14,628 nucleotides of DNA from Candidatus Wallbacteria bacterium (lineage in GTDB: Bacteria > Muiribacteriota > UBA6191 > JACPRK01). Positions 1-8,182 of this stretch are shown piece by piece. Made by a program: the position numbers and the translations under genes. The stretch is taken from the NCBI GenBank assembly GCA_016199905.1, contig JACQFU010000357.1, positions 1-14,628 of the forward strand, read 5' to 3'. Within the stretch, counting starts at the first letter, position 1. Each line of letters begins with the position of its first letter. The notes beneath the pieces were generated by a model. That model was not told where the DNA came from. It was given only the letters and a program-made list of their open reading frames with translations, and made no database searches.

Positions 1-7
1 AAGACCT

Positions 8-69
8 AACACAGAGACACGAAGCCACAGAGGCAGAGAGAAACCTCCGTGTCTCTGTGCCTCCGTGTT
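8..69. repeat. Imperfect inverted repeat of the 'CACAGAGACACGG' type
   Basis: Two 26-nt arms, 8-33 and 44-69, pair with each other at 20 of 26 positions around a 10-nt loop (34-43). The text is built from the units CACAGAGACACG and CCTCCGTGTCTCTG, a purine-rich strand against its own complement. From memory, very similar elements recur as dispersed intergenic repeats in many environmental GC-rich bacteria; no search was run. It lies just beyond the 3' end of the GT39 gene (stop at 138), so it could fold in that mRNA and protect or end it. No U-tract follows, so it is not called a terminator. Confidence 0.6.
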
Positions 70-137
70 GACAGTCTTTCTCTTCACTGCCATGTTGTTT
101 TGAAAACGATCTACTAGTTCGCGCTCACCCATCCCGG

Positions 138-1892
138 TTACGGCCAGCCGGTGTTCACGAGCTCCAAGACGGCCAACTCCGTTCGATCGAACGAATGCAC
201 TGCGGCGACACGAGTTGAACGGTGGATTTCTGCCCATTCGAGCTTGAAATTGGCTTGTTCCCAGGAGTTCCAGTTGTCCTCCACGGTTGTCAGAAACAGC
301 AGGCGGCGGCAGCCGAGTGCCAGCGCTTCGCGGATCGCCCTGCGGATACCTTCGGGGCCGCGCCGGACAGTGTGGGACCTGCCAGGCACTCCGAACCTGG
401 CCAGGTACACCTCTGCCAGCTCCGCATCCGAGAAGAACTCGAAGTGCTCCAGGCCGCAGATCAGGTCCCCGGGTTCATAGAGGCACGCAGCACAGGCGGC
501 CGCCTCGCGCCACTGTTCCTTCTTGACAATGCCGTAACGGTCGGGCGCCGATAGGCTGAAACAGAGGGCAAGCACGCCAAAGGCGAAGTGAGGACCATAG
601 GCCCCAAGGCCGAGCATCGTGCGAAATGCCGGCGAGAGGCAGGGAACCAACAGGGCTGCAGAGCGACGGCCTGCGCCAAGAAACACCGGAGTGAACGCGA
701 GCAGCAGGGCGGCCCGAACGAGCTTGGCGTGCCAGGACAGCGTGCCGTGAGCTTGCAGGAGTTCCCTTGCGCACCCGGTGACGATCGCCGCCGCGAGGAC
801 GGCGAAAAAGAGGCCGGCGAGGATCTCGCAGGCCCAGATCGCCTCGCTCTTCGCGGGGGAGCGGGTCCACTCGAGCCCGACCGCCATCAGCAGGTAGAGC
901 GCCGGAGCGAGAATGATGAGATTCTTGGCGCTCATCACGTGCTTGAATTGAGCGAAGGCGAAGAGTGGAAGGAAGATCGCCAGCACCAACAATATCAGCG
1001 CCGGCACAGGGGAGCGCAGTCCCCTCGGAGAACCAGCGACCTCGGCCAGGCGCTCGCAAACCGCCTTGGCGTTCAGCCCAACTGGCAGCAGGACCAGCGC
1101 CGCAAAGGCCAATCCCGACGCGACCTGATAGTCGAACAAGAAGAAGTTGGCATACTTCACCAGATCTCCCAGGCCGGGCGCCTGCATCCAGTAGCTCGAC
1201 GAGTCCTGGACGAAGATTGCAGCCATGTAAGGAAGCCAGGGCATGAAGGCTGCGACGATCATCAGACTCAAGGTCGAGGCCGACAAGATCGCGTGGCGTG
1301 TCCGGACGGCGACCAGGAGGAGGTAGGCAAGCTGGACTCCGACCAGAGGGAGAGCAAAGTAGTGAGAGTAGCAGCAGCCGACTGAGGCCACGCAATACGC
1401 CCAAAGTCGACTTCGCGAGGGGCCGACACCTGGCGTCCAATCTTCCAATAGCTGCAGCCACAAGCACGTGCAGATGGTGGAGAAGAGGAGAAGAAACGCG
1501 TAGGGCCGCGCCTCCTGTGCGCTCCAGAGCGAAGCGTGAGTGAAGGCCATGTAAGCCGTAGCCGAGAAAGCAACGGCACTTCCAAGCACGCGTCGCGAGC
1601 CTGCGTGAAGAGCTGCAAGAGCTAGACAGCTCGCGAGAGCGCTTGGCAAGCGGGCGGCGGCCTCGCTGCTGCCGAGTAGGTGGACCGCGAGCCAGAGCAC
1701 GACCGGGTGTAGCGGTGGATGGCGGTCCGCCGTAACCCAGGACGACATTGTGCTGGCCAGGGTGTCCGGGGCCACACCCGCCATGCTGATCAGTTCGTCG
1801 TACCAGAAGCTCTCGAGCGCGAGACCGAAGAACCGAAGAAAGACGCCGATCGCCAGGAGCGTGAGCACGAGTCGCCGGTCCGGAAACCTCAC
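138..1892 (-). CDS. GT39/PMT-like membrane glycosyltransferase (GT-C fold)
   Basis: A 584-residue polytopic inner-membrane protein, expected to move a sugar from a polyprenyl-phosphate donor to a lipid, glycan or protein on the periplasmic face. The first membrane segment (about 8-26) is followed by a periplasmic loop with ESFWYDE; D32/E33 sit where GT-C enzymes carry their catalytic acid. DRHPPLHPVVLW, then EAAARLPSAL and the QEARPYAF segment are typical of the GT39 family. Many hydrophobic helices follow, then a soluble C-terminal part from about 448 (KEQWREAA at 458). The frame stays open far upstream, but that part is antisense to nothing and overlaps the neighbour gene. The GTG at 1892 is chosen because it forms a GTGA overlap with the upstream YfhO gene's stop and has GGGAG just before it. 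The exact substrate is unknown. Confidence 0.87.
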   Translation of the reverse strand: MRFPDRRLVLTLLAIGVFLRFFGLALESFWYDELISMAGVAPDTLASTMSSWVTADRHPPLHPVVLWLAVHLLGSSEAAARLPSALASCLALAALHAGSRRVLGSAVAFSATAYMAFTHASLWSAQEARPYAFLLLFSTICTCLWLQLLEDWTPGVGPSRSRLWAYCVASVGCCYSHYFALPLVGVQLAYLLLVAVRTRHAILSASTLSLMIVAAFMPWLPYMAAIFVQDSSSYWMQAPGLGDLVKYANFFLFDYQVASGLAFAALVLLPVGLNAKAVCERLAEVAGSPRGLRSPVPALILLVLAIFLPLFAFAQFKHVMSAKNLIILAPALYLLMAVGLEWTRSPAKSEAIWACEILAGLFFAVLAAAIVTGCARELLQAHGTLSWHAKLVRAALLLAFTPVFLGAGRRSAALLVPCLSPAFRTMLGLGAYGPHFAFGVLALCFSLSAPDRYGIVKKEQWREAAACAACLYEPGDLICGLEHFEFFSDAELAEVYLARFGVPGRSHTVRRGPEGIRRAIREALALGCRRLLFLTTVEDNWNSWEQANFKLEWAEIHRSTRVAAVHSFDRTELAVLELVNTGWP

Positions 1893-4342
1893 TTTTCTCC
1901 CACCAGTGCATCGAACGGCCCCCGGCCCGCGAGCGCCGCAACGGAGGGGCCTCGGCATCGCACTGCGGCAACGAGGGCGAGAAGCCAGGCGAGGGTCGAA
2001 ACTGCAAGACCCGCCAAGGCGACCGAGGAGTCGAAGTGGAACTCGACTCGGTGGCGACCTGAGGGCAGTGAAACGGCCCGCAAGAATCCGTAGGCCCTCA
2101 ACAGGGGCGCGGCCGTGCCGTCCACCCGCACTTTCCAGGCCGGATACCAGCCGTCCGCCAGAACCAGAAGGCAGGACGCCGGAGCGACGACCGCGATCGC
2201 CGTGTACTCGGGGGCCATCTGTTCGATCGACAGGGAGCCCGCCACGGGTTCGGGTGACGCAAGCAAGCCAGGCTCTTCTTCGAGCAAGACTGCTCCGTCC
2301 GGGCGAAAGCCAGGCGCAGTCATGGCCTGCAGGATCGAGGAGCGGTCTCGGAACACCTGGTAGGCGCGGGTCAGCCGCACTCTGGGCACGGCTTCGGGGT
2401 CGAACCAGACTGGGACGCTTCCCACCATGCCGCAAGACTGTAGCTCGGGAGCGACGGGCCGCTCACCCTCTTCGAACACGTAGTATCGCTGGGCGAGCAG
2501 TCGTGTGCCGGATCCAGGTCTCGGGGTGCGATACATCGACAGGGAGCCCGCGGTAGCCTCCATGGCGTTGTAGAACTCGCACGTCGTCTGGGGAAGGATG
2601 CCTTCGTACCCGTCCGCGGTTTCCAGACGAGAGCCCGTGACGTGGTTGGGGCCGGCAACCCTTCGCAGGGAAACTCTCCACGGGCCGCCGCTAGGGCCGT
2701 GGGCCGTCTGCGGTACGGACTGTCCTGCCAGCCAATCCTCCAGGGCTGAGGGGACTTTTCCGAGGCTCAGCGGATAGGTCGTCATGTAAGGCCAGGCCGT
2801 CAATAACAAGTCGGTGACCGCGAAAGCTACCATTGCCCGCCCGGCGATCCGACGGGAGATCCGCCGCTCCCGCTCCGCGTGGAGTAACCACCGCCCCAGT
2901 CCCACGGCGACGACCAGATACGCGACCGCCGCGGAAGATTGGCGAGTCGTGGCTCTGACGAGCTCCTCTGTGACGCGAGGCGGTTTCTCCAGCCTCCTCG
3001 GTGAATAGATCCTGCGACAAAAGGAGGTCAACTCGGACGGCGCAGGACAGACCCAGAGCAGGGCGGAAGCCAGGAGCATCAGGACAGCGACCACCGTGGG
3101 CACCGGCGCCATCTTTCCTCGACTGGGATGACGGTGGTTCTTGGAGGGGCCATCCGCAGCGATAGCGGTCAACACGGCCAAGGCCAGGGCCATGGGGATC
3201 AGGAACTTGCAGGGTGCGCGGAAGAGGCCCATACCGGGAACGGCGCGCGCCAGCGGGACGAAGACCGGGGAGTAGCCGCCGAAAGACAGCAGCGCCGACA
3301 CCCCGGCCATCGCCGCCCACGGCGCCGCCGCTCGGATCTTCTCCGGATGGAAGGTCCGGCCCAGCAGCAAGAGCGGCAGCAATCCCACGTACAGCGAGGT
3401 TTCCCAGATGAACGATTTGCCCCAGTACAACGGCTGCTGGTGACCGCCTCCAAAGAACCACGGCATCGCAAGAGTGAGAATCTCGTAGGGAGGGAGCGAA
3501 AGCTGCGTCACCCAGCTTTGCGAGAAGGCCGTCCGGTTGGAGGCCCAGACCAGCTCCAATGTCGGGGCAAGGGCTGCAGCGGCCAGCAGAGAAGCGATCA
3601 CGACCACCAATGCGAGTAGCCCGAGGTCCCGCAATACACGGCGGGCCCCTGCCGCCAGCCAATCGGAAAGTGCTGCTCCGGAAAGCACCACGAACAGGGG
3701 CAGCCAGGTGAGATAAACGACCTGCGCGTGTCCCGTGAGAAGTTGCATTGCCGCCGCAGCGGCGGCCCGGATAACGGTGCGGACGCCGGGAGAGTCTCTG
3801 ACCTGAATTGCGGCCAAGAAGATCCAGGGCATCCACGCCGCCGCGTCGAGCAACGCGAAGTGGCCCGAGTAGACACGGTAGGTGAATTGGGTCGAAAGCG
3901 AGAAGACGACTGCTGCGAGGACTGCTCCCCGGTGGCTGGCGCCAGCCTCGAGTGCCAGCAATCGGGTCCCTACCTGGGTCCAGAGGAAATGCGCAACACG
4001 AGTCCAGAGCATTGCACCGCCCGTAGGCAGGAGCAGGTAGAGAAGATTCGGAAAGTAGTAGGTCCCGGCCTGAAGACCGGCCAGGAACGGAGTGCCCGCG
4101 AAGACGTGAGGATTCCATAGCGGCAGCTCACCCTGCAGCAATCGCCGCGTCGCGTAGGTGCGCCAGTAGTAGTTCTGTAGGAGCGAGTCCTGGCACTCCC
4201 ACCCCAAGCCGCGGTCCGACCCCGCAAGGAACGCGGGAAGGAACAGAAGCAAGTCGATCAGCACGAAGAGCGACAAGGCGCCAAGCAGGTTCTCTCTTTC
4301 GGATACCCGTCGCGCCGCTTGATCTGGAATCGAGACTGTCAT
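1889..4342 (-). CDS. YfhO family polytopic membrane protein
   Basis: An 817-residue membrane protein of the YfhO family, a GT-C relative. Characterised members in Gram-positive bacteria help glycosylate teichoic or lipoteichoic acid. In a Gram-negative host the likely role is decorating a surface polysaccharide or lipid-linked glycan. A first helix (about 19-40) precedes the loop with D52 (ECQDSLLQNYYW) and then the family signature ELPLWNPHVFAGTPFL (72-87) and YYFPNLLYLLLP (95-106). A dozen or so hydrophobic segments follow. The C-terminal periplasmic beta domain carries the hallmark ADGWYPAWKVRVDG (about 729-742) and a tail like SGRHRVEFHF before a last helix. The ATG at 4342 gives the usual short cytosolic leader, though its ribosome site is weak. 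Its stop overlaps the GT39 start by four bases, so the two are one operon. Confidence 0.87.
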   Translation of the reverse strand: MTVSIPDQAARRVSERENLLGALSLFVLIDLLLFLPAFLAGSDRGLGWECQDSLLQNYYWRTYATRRLLQGELPLWNPHVFAGTPFLAGLQAGTYYFPNLLYLLLPTGGAMLWTRVAHFLWTQVGTRLLALEAGASHRGAVLAAVVFSLSTQFTYRVYSGHFALLDAAAWMPWIFLAAIQVRDSPGVRTVIRAAAAAAMQLLTGHAQVVYLTWLPLFVVLSGAALSDWLAAGARRVLRDLGLLALVVVIASLLAAAALAPTLELVWASNRTAFSQSWVTQLSLPPYEILTLAMPWFFGGGHQQPLYWGKSFIWETSLYVGLLPLLLLGRTFHPEKIRAAAPWAAMAGVSALLSFGGYSPVFVPLARAVPGMGLFRAPCKFLIPMALALAVLTAIAADGPSKNHRHPSRGKMAPVPTVVAVLMLLASALLWVCPAPSELTSFCRRIYSPRRLEKPPRVTEELVRATTRQSSAAVAYLVVAVGLGRWLLHAERERRISRRIAGRAMVAFAVTDLLLTAWPYMTTYPLSLGKVPSALEDWLAGQSVPQTAHGPSGGPWRVSLRRVAGPNHVTGSRLETADGYEGILPQTTCEFYNAMEATAGSLSMYRTPRPGSGTRLLAQRYYVFEEGERPVAPELQSCGMVGSVPVWFDPEAVPRVRLTRAYQVFRDRSSILQAMTAPGFRPDGAVLLEEEPGLLASPEPVAGSLSIEQMAPEYTAIAVVAPASCLLVLADGWYPAWKVRVDGTAAPLLRAYGFLRAVSLPSGRHRVEFHFDSSVALAGLAVSTLAWLLALVAAVRCRGPSVAALAGRGPFDALVGEK
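1897..1901 (-). promoter_or_regulatory. Shine-Dalgarno for the GTG start at 1892
   Basis: GGGAG (within GGTGGGAGAAAA) stands four bases before the GTG on the minus strand. It lies inside the last codons of the YfhO-family gene, which supports translational coupling and places the GT39 start at 1892 rather than at the far upstream end of the open frame. Confidence 0.6.
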
Positions 4343-4552
4343 CCAGGCGCCATCTTCAACGGGCCATCTCCAAGAACCCGTGTCGAGATCCAGGGCCGCG
4401 GAACTCGCTCACTGTAGCAGTCCGCACATTGCAGCCTCGAATCGAGCTTTGCGATCGTGATTCTAGTCACGGCGCCGATCCGCATTTCGGAGCACAATGC
4501 ATCCAGAGACTTGACGACTTGAGTTCTGAGCTTCCCCAACTGTCGCAAACCC
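4343..4552. other. Intergenic region between divergent glycosyltransferase genes
   Basis: This 210-bp spacer must hold the promoters for both the leftward YfhO-GT39 operon and the rightward GT2 gene. A TTGACG at 4511 on the plus strand resembles a -35 box, but no fair -10 box lies 16-18 bases on. Small frames crossing it look like noise. No operator or riboswitch was recognised. Confidence 0.5.
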
Positions 4553-5551
4553 ATGCATCTCACGGTACTCATGCCGGTCTGCAATGCCGAGAAGCACCTT
4601 GCTCAGGCCGTGGAAAGCGTCCTTGCGCAAAGTCACGCCGACCTGCGGCTCCTCGTCGTCGAAAATGGCTCTCGGGACCGCAGTCCGGCAATCCTGGCCG
4701 ACTACGCCCGCAGGGATCGGCGAGTGAGCGTGCACGCGTTTCCCGAGCGGCTCGGTGTCGGAGGGGCCGGTCAAGCCGCCATCGAGTTGGCAGAGACGGA
4801 ATGGGTGCTCCGGCTAGACGCCGACGACGTGATGCTCCCTGATTGCATCGATGTCCAGCTTGAAGTGCTTCGAAGACTTCCCGGCGTTCGAGCCATCATC
4901 GGCAGAGCTGAACACATCACTGGCCGTGGCGGCACGCTCGGGCTGTCCACAAACCCGGCAATGACCCCCGCAGAGTGCCGGCAGCGCACGCTGACTGGCG
5001 AGCTGCTCGCATCCATCCATTCGGGAACGTTGCTGCACCGGCCCACGGTGATTGCAGTCGGGGGGTACCGCAGCAAGTTCTCCGTGCTCGGAGAGGACAC
5101 GGACCTCCTGGCCCGATTGGTCGAGGCTGGGCATGACGTCACGTCCCACGAGAGGCCGATCGTGCAGTATCGCTTGCACTCCGGAAGCGTCACTGCCGCT
5201 GCCGGGCAGAGGCGATTCTTGCATGCAGAATGGGTCTCGGCCTGCCTGAAGGCGCGCCTATCGCACCAGATCGAACCTACGTTCGACAATTGTCTGGACG
5301 CCTGGCGGCAACTGCCTTGGCTAGAGAGAATCCGCCGCAGGCGAGGTTGGACCGCAGCCACTCTGTATCGGCAGGCCGCGACCCTGAGGGGGGAGGGATC
5401 CTGGCTGGATGCCGGACTGCGTTTGGTTCTGGCCACGTTGCTCGATCCGGCTGGCCTGCTGCCGCGTGTGCAAAGGAACATGAGCCTGATTGGATTGCGT
5501 CGCCCCCATCACGAGGACGGGAGGGCCGTTTCTGGCGATGAATGGCATTGA
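4553..5551 (+). CDS. GT2 family (GT-A fold) glycosyltransferase
   Basis: A 332-residue cytosolic or membrane-peripheral enzyme that transfers a sugar from a nucleotide-sugar donor. The N-terminus LTVLMPVCNAEKHLAQAVES (3-22) and VLAQSHADLRLLVVENGSRD (23-42) form the first half of the Rossmann-like GT-A domain. WVLRLDADD (84-92) supplies the DxD-type metal/nucleotide motif. LGEDTDLLARL (179-189) carries the probable catalytic acid, and QYRLHSGSVT (205-214) is the usual family end motif. The C-terminal 90 residues are arginine-rich and predicted helical; no clear membrane span is seen, so it is not a processive synthase of the cellulose type. It is transcribed away from the YfhO-GT39 operon and may add a sugar to the same glycan. 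The ATG at 4553 fits the family N-terminus, but the site before it is weak. Acceptor and donor cannot be told. Confidence 0.88.
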   Translation: MHLTVLMPVCNAEKHLAQAVESVLAQSHADLRLLVVENGSRDRSPAILADYARRDRRVSVHAFPERLGVGGAGQAAIELAETEWVLRLDADDVMLPDCIDVQLEVLRRLPGVRAIIGRAEHITGRGGTLGLSTNPAMTPAECRQRTLTGELLASIHSGTLLHRPTVIAVGGYRSKFSVLGEDTDLLARLVEAGHDVTSHERPIVQYRLHSGSVTAAAGQRRFLHAEWVSACLKARLSHQIEPTFDNCLDAWRQLPWLERIRRRRGWTAATLYRQAATLRGEGSWLDAGLRLVLATLLDPAGLLPRVQRNMSLIGLRRPHHEDGRAVSGDEWH

Positions 5552-5678
5552 TCTTAAGATTTACCGGATTTCCCGCAAATCACTGCCTGTCCAAGGTTAT
5601 TGCGATTGGAAGCTCCCTTGGAGTCGCTTGCGCAAGAACCCGCAGGCCTTGCGCGGCCTGCTGCGCGAACGTGCCCGC
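5552..5678. other. Gene-poor stretch with no assigned gene
   Basis: Directly after the GT2 stop lies a perfect 10-bp palindrome, ATCTTAAGAT (5551-5560), with no T-tract. The rest is short competing frames on both strands. Minus-strand frames here could hold the shifted tail of the broken NFACT-R-like reading frame that stops at 5679, but the similarity is too faint to claim. Confidence 0.35.
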
Positions 5679-5912
5679 TCATCGCAACGCGGGTTGTTTG
5701 CAGTAGACCGACGCCGAATCGACCTGCCAAGCGACGGGTACTCGAAGACCACGGAAGCCCAGACCGTGGAACCACAAGTCGCTGCGACGGGCTGCGCGCG
5801 TGGAGAGCTGTCCATTCTCGCGATCGGTGCGGCCCGCCAGGATGCGCCGGCCGTCTTCGGAACAATCGGCAGTTTGAACTTCATAGCGCGGCCGAGTGGC
5901 CGCAACCAAATG
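5679..5912 (-). pseudogene. Decayed NFACT-R domain fragment (RqcH/Tae2-like C-terminal domain)
   Basis: Reading leftward from about 5912, a frame gives DGRRILAGRTDREN, then AARRSDLWFHG. This matches the spacing and key residues of the NFACT-R consensus (G-R-N-x-x-E-N-D ... A-R-x-x-D-L-W-x-H ... G-S-H-V). The usual Asn after GR is Thr, the usual ND is NG, and the expected GSHV is replaced by GLRV. The frame stops at 5679 before the rest of the domain, and no start codon with a ribosome site precedes it. Intact NFACT proteins bind the 60S/50S-peptidyl-tRNA complex in ribosome rescue. This piece looks like a relic of a short NFACT-R-only or full-length protein. The call rests on recalled consensus, not on an alignment run. 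Confidence 0.45.
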
Positions 5913-5993
5913 GCGGGGCGTTGTGAGCGGCCGCGCTGTCCTTGGTCCTTGGTCGCCAGCCCCAGAGCGTCATCTCGCGATTCGTGACGCCGA

Positions 5994-6033
5994 CTTCTTG
6001 CACAAACGCGGAGAAGTTACAGCGGAAGACTCT
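5994..6033 (-). repeat. Left copy of imperfect inverted repeat flanking the CARDB gene
   Basis: On the minus strand this segment contains CTGTAACTTCTCCGC (core at 6008-6022). The same 15 bases are on the plus strand at 8335-8349. Extending the alignment by 11 bases before and 14 after gives 32 matches in 40. This copy begins 17 bp beyond the stop of the CARDB gene. The two copies point outward from that gene. Confidence 0.5.
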
Positions 6034-6049
6034 ATGCGCGGCGACCGGG

Positions 6050-8182
6050 TTATCTCTCAGGCCACGGATAGCCGGAGTACGTCACGCTTCGGCACACCGG
6101 GACCGACAGGACGTATCCTCGGTCCCTGAGAATCGGGAACCTCTGCGTCGGGATGCCCGGAATGAAAGCCTCGAGGCGCCCTCCCGAGCACAGCTCCTGA
6201 GCGCGAACCACGAATCGAGCTCCTGTGAGATGCGCCAGATCGCCGGCGTCGAAGGAACCGCCGGTCGTTGCGGGCGACAGGTGCATCGAAACGAGGTTGA
6301 GTCCTTGGTGCAAGCCGATCGTCGCGAGCGTGGCGCTCCCGGAAACGGCATCGATCTCCACCGTGGCCGTGGCCGTGGACTGCCCCGGCGTGACGACGTC
6401 GAGACGAAAGACGTAGACGTCCCCGATAGGAGGCGTGAAGGACACGGTTGGCCCGTGCAGGATCGGGTCGTGCAGGCTCACGGTCGTGCCCGAAACCTGG
6501 GACCACGCATAGGAGAGAATTCGTCTCGACGGGTCGCTCGAACCGGAGCCATCGAGTATCACGACCCGACCCACTCCGACGGCGCGGCTAGGCCCCGCGT
6601 CGGCCACCGGCGGCGAGCTCGGCGATACGTGAAGGATGTTGTTGGCGTTGATCAGCTCATTGTCGGCGGCGGTCGTCGAGCTTTCGCCCGCCGCCTCGGA
6701 GTCGACTCTGGCTCCCAGTTCGTAGTCCCCGGCCGGAACGGTGCCGGATACGACGAACGTCGCGGACGCGCCCGTCTTGGCAGCGGGAGAGATCCCGGAA
6801 ATCCCCACGAAGCCCAGGGGAAACCTCGGATTGCCTTGCGTGAGCGCCAGGAGGAAATAGCCAACCTGGGTGGAATTGGACGCCCTGCCTCCGGCGTTCG
6901 CGATTACGGCGGTCACTCGCGCCGACGCTCCGTTGCTGAGCGCCGTCGTCGGTGACGAGAAGCCGACCGAAACCATCTGCAGATCGGGCGGAGCGGGGGG
7001 CGGCGGCGCATGGACCTGCACCTTGTTCGGCGACACGGCCACGTCGTTGGCGGCGTTCGACTCCGCCGCGGCCCCGTTGGCGTTGACCTGCATCAGGACG
7101 AAGTAGTCCCCTGACGCCATCGGGTTCGGCAGGGTCAAGTCGGTGTTCACCTGACCCGAGGCCCCTGCGGCGAGCGCCCCAACAGTCACGTAGGGTCCGA
7201 CGCGCAAGACCGGGGCGGGGCCCGTGAGCGAGGCACCCGTGCTCAAGAAGAACTGGCAGACCGACGCCACGCCATCGCCCGTCCCCGAGTTGCGGACGCG
7301 GCCGCCCACGTGGAGGGTGCCTCCCGGGACCGTCGTCGTCGGACTGAAGACGACCGACTCGCCAATCAGATCGGCGCCCGGAGTGACATTGAAAGTGCTC
7401 GTCGTCTCGAACGTGTTGTCGGCCGTCGTGGCTGGAATTTGACCCGCGGCGACGCCGTTGACCCTGAAGCCGAGTACATAATCTCCGAGGGGGACCGACG
7501 AGGGAATCGTTCCATTCCCGGCGACCGCCAGCGAAGCGCCCGGCGTGATGGCCCCAACCGCCGCTCCGCCCATCGAGGTTACGACACTGGCGGATTGCTT
7601 CAGAAAGAAGGTGATCTGGGTCTGGGTCGACGTCGCGGTGCCGATGTTCGTCACGCTCGCCGTCAGAGCAACGGTCTTGCCCGCGGGGCCGGAAGCTGGG
7701 AAGTCGAGGCCGACCGCCTTGAGGTCGGGGCTCGGTGCAGGCTCGGTGACCGGCAGGGTGGCGATGTTGAACGTGCCGTTCAGCAATCGAACAGTGAGCG
7801 AGCAGTTGCAAGGCGCCAGCCCGCCAGGAACGACGAAGGTGGTCGTGCTGCGCACCCGGTCGCCCGGCGAATTGAACGACGCCAGGGCCGGGATCGGCGT
7901 GCCCGCAAGGGTGCCGCTGCCCAATTCCACGGTGTAGGTGCTGGGCTCCGATGCCGCGGTGCCGTGATTGATGATAATGGCGGTGACCACGATGGTTGCG
8001 CCCGTAGAGGCGCTTGCGGGAACGATCAACTGGTCGGGGCAAAGCCCGGTTTGGAAGGTGCAGTTGGTCTGGGCGTCCGCGCCCCAGGGGGCCGCCAACG
8101 CGAACAACACGGCCAGGATCGCCGCCGTCACCGAGTGCTGGATGTCCAGACTCCGCCAAGTCCTCCGCTCCATCTTGCCCAT
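6050..8182 (-). CDS. Secreted multidomain protein: CARDB repeats, PKD/K319-type domain, C-terminal beta domain
   Basis: A 710-residue exported protein with no catalytic motif. A basic start and hydrophobic core (about 18-31) ending in GADAQ (34-38) form a signal peptide. Four CARDB-like beta-sandwich repeats follow at about 45-146, 150-267, 270-391 and 399-519; each has the V-x-N-x-G-T/G-x-A-x-S pattern (INHGTAAS, VTNIGTATS, VRNSGTGDG, IANAGGRAS) and ends in an 'AD/AN-N' strand. PVADAGP (525-531) opens a PKD/K319-type domain with LDGSGSSDP (543-551) and SYAWSQVSG (557-565). The last 95 residues, GLHQGLNLVSMHL (623-635) to GYVLSVPV and SGYPW, resemble a C-terminal module seen on other large secreted proteins. 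A role in adhesion or cell-surface binding is inferred. The ATG at 8173 (fourth residue) has a better spaced AGAAGG than the one at 8182, so the start may be nine bases further in. Confidence 0.83.
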   Translation of the reverse strand: MGKMERRTWRSLDIQHSVTAAILAVLFALAAPWGADAQTNCTFQTGLCPDQLIVPASASTGATIVVTAIIINHGTAASEPSTYTVELGSGTLAGTPIPALASFNSPGDRVRSTTTFVVPGGLAPCNCSLTVRLLNGTFNIATLPVTEPAPSPDLKAVGLDFPASGPAGKTVALTASVTNIGTATSTQTQITFFLKQSASVVTSMGGAAVGAITPGASLAVAGNGTIPSSVPLGDYVLGFRVNGVAAGQIPATTADNTFETTSTFNVTPGADLIGESVVFSPTTTVPGGTLHVGGRVRNSGTGDGVASVCQFFLSTGASLTGPAPVLRVGPYVTVGALAAGASGQVNTDLTLPNPMASGDYFVLMQVNANGAAAESNAANDVAVSPNKVQVHAPPPPAPPDLQMVSVGFSSPTTALSNGASARVTAVIANAGGRASNSTQVGYFLLALTQGNPRFPLGFVGISGISPAAKTGASATFVVSGTVPAGDYELGARVDSEAAGESSTTAADNELINANNILHVSPSSPPVADAGPSRAVGVGRVVILDGSGSSDPSRRILSYAWSQVSGTTVSLHDPILHGPTVSFTPPIGDVYVFRLDVVTPGQSTATATVEIDAVSGSATLATIGLHQGLNLVSMHLSPATTGGSFDAGDLAHLTGARFVVRAQELCSGGRLEAFIPGIPTQRFPILRDRGYVLSVPVCRSVTYSGYPWPER

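Noticed and set aside
475..2007. Minus-strand 510-codon frame inside the GT39 gene
   Set aside because: It is the +1 shadow of the GT39 frame, Arg/Ser/Pro-rich with no membrane segments.
4511..4539. TTGACG as a -35 box for the GT2 gene
   Set aside because: The bases 17 nt downstream (CCCCAA) do not resemble a -10 box.
5551..5560. Palindrome ATCTTAAGAT right after the GT2 stop
   Set aside because: It has no loop and no T-run, so it does not fit a rho-independent terminator. A 10-bp palindrome is expected by chance at this length.
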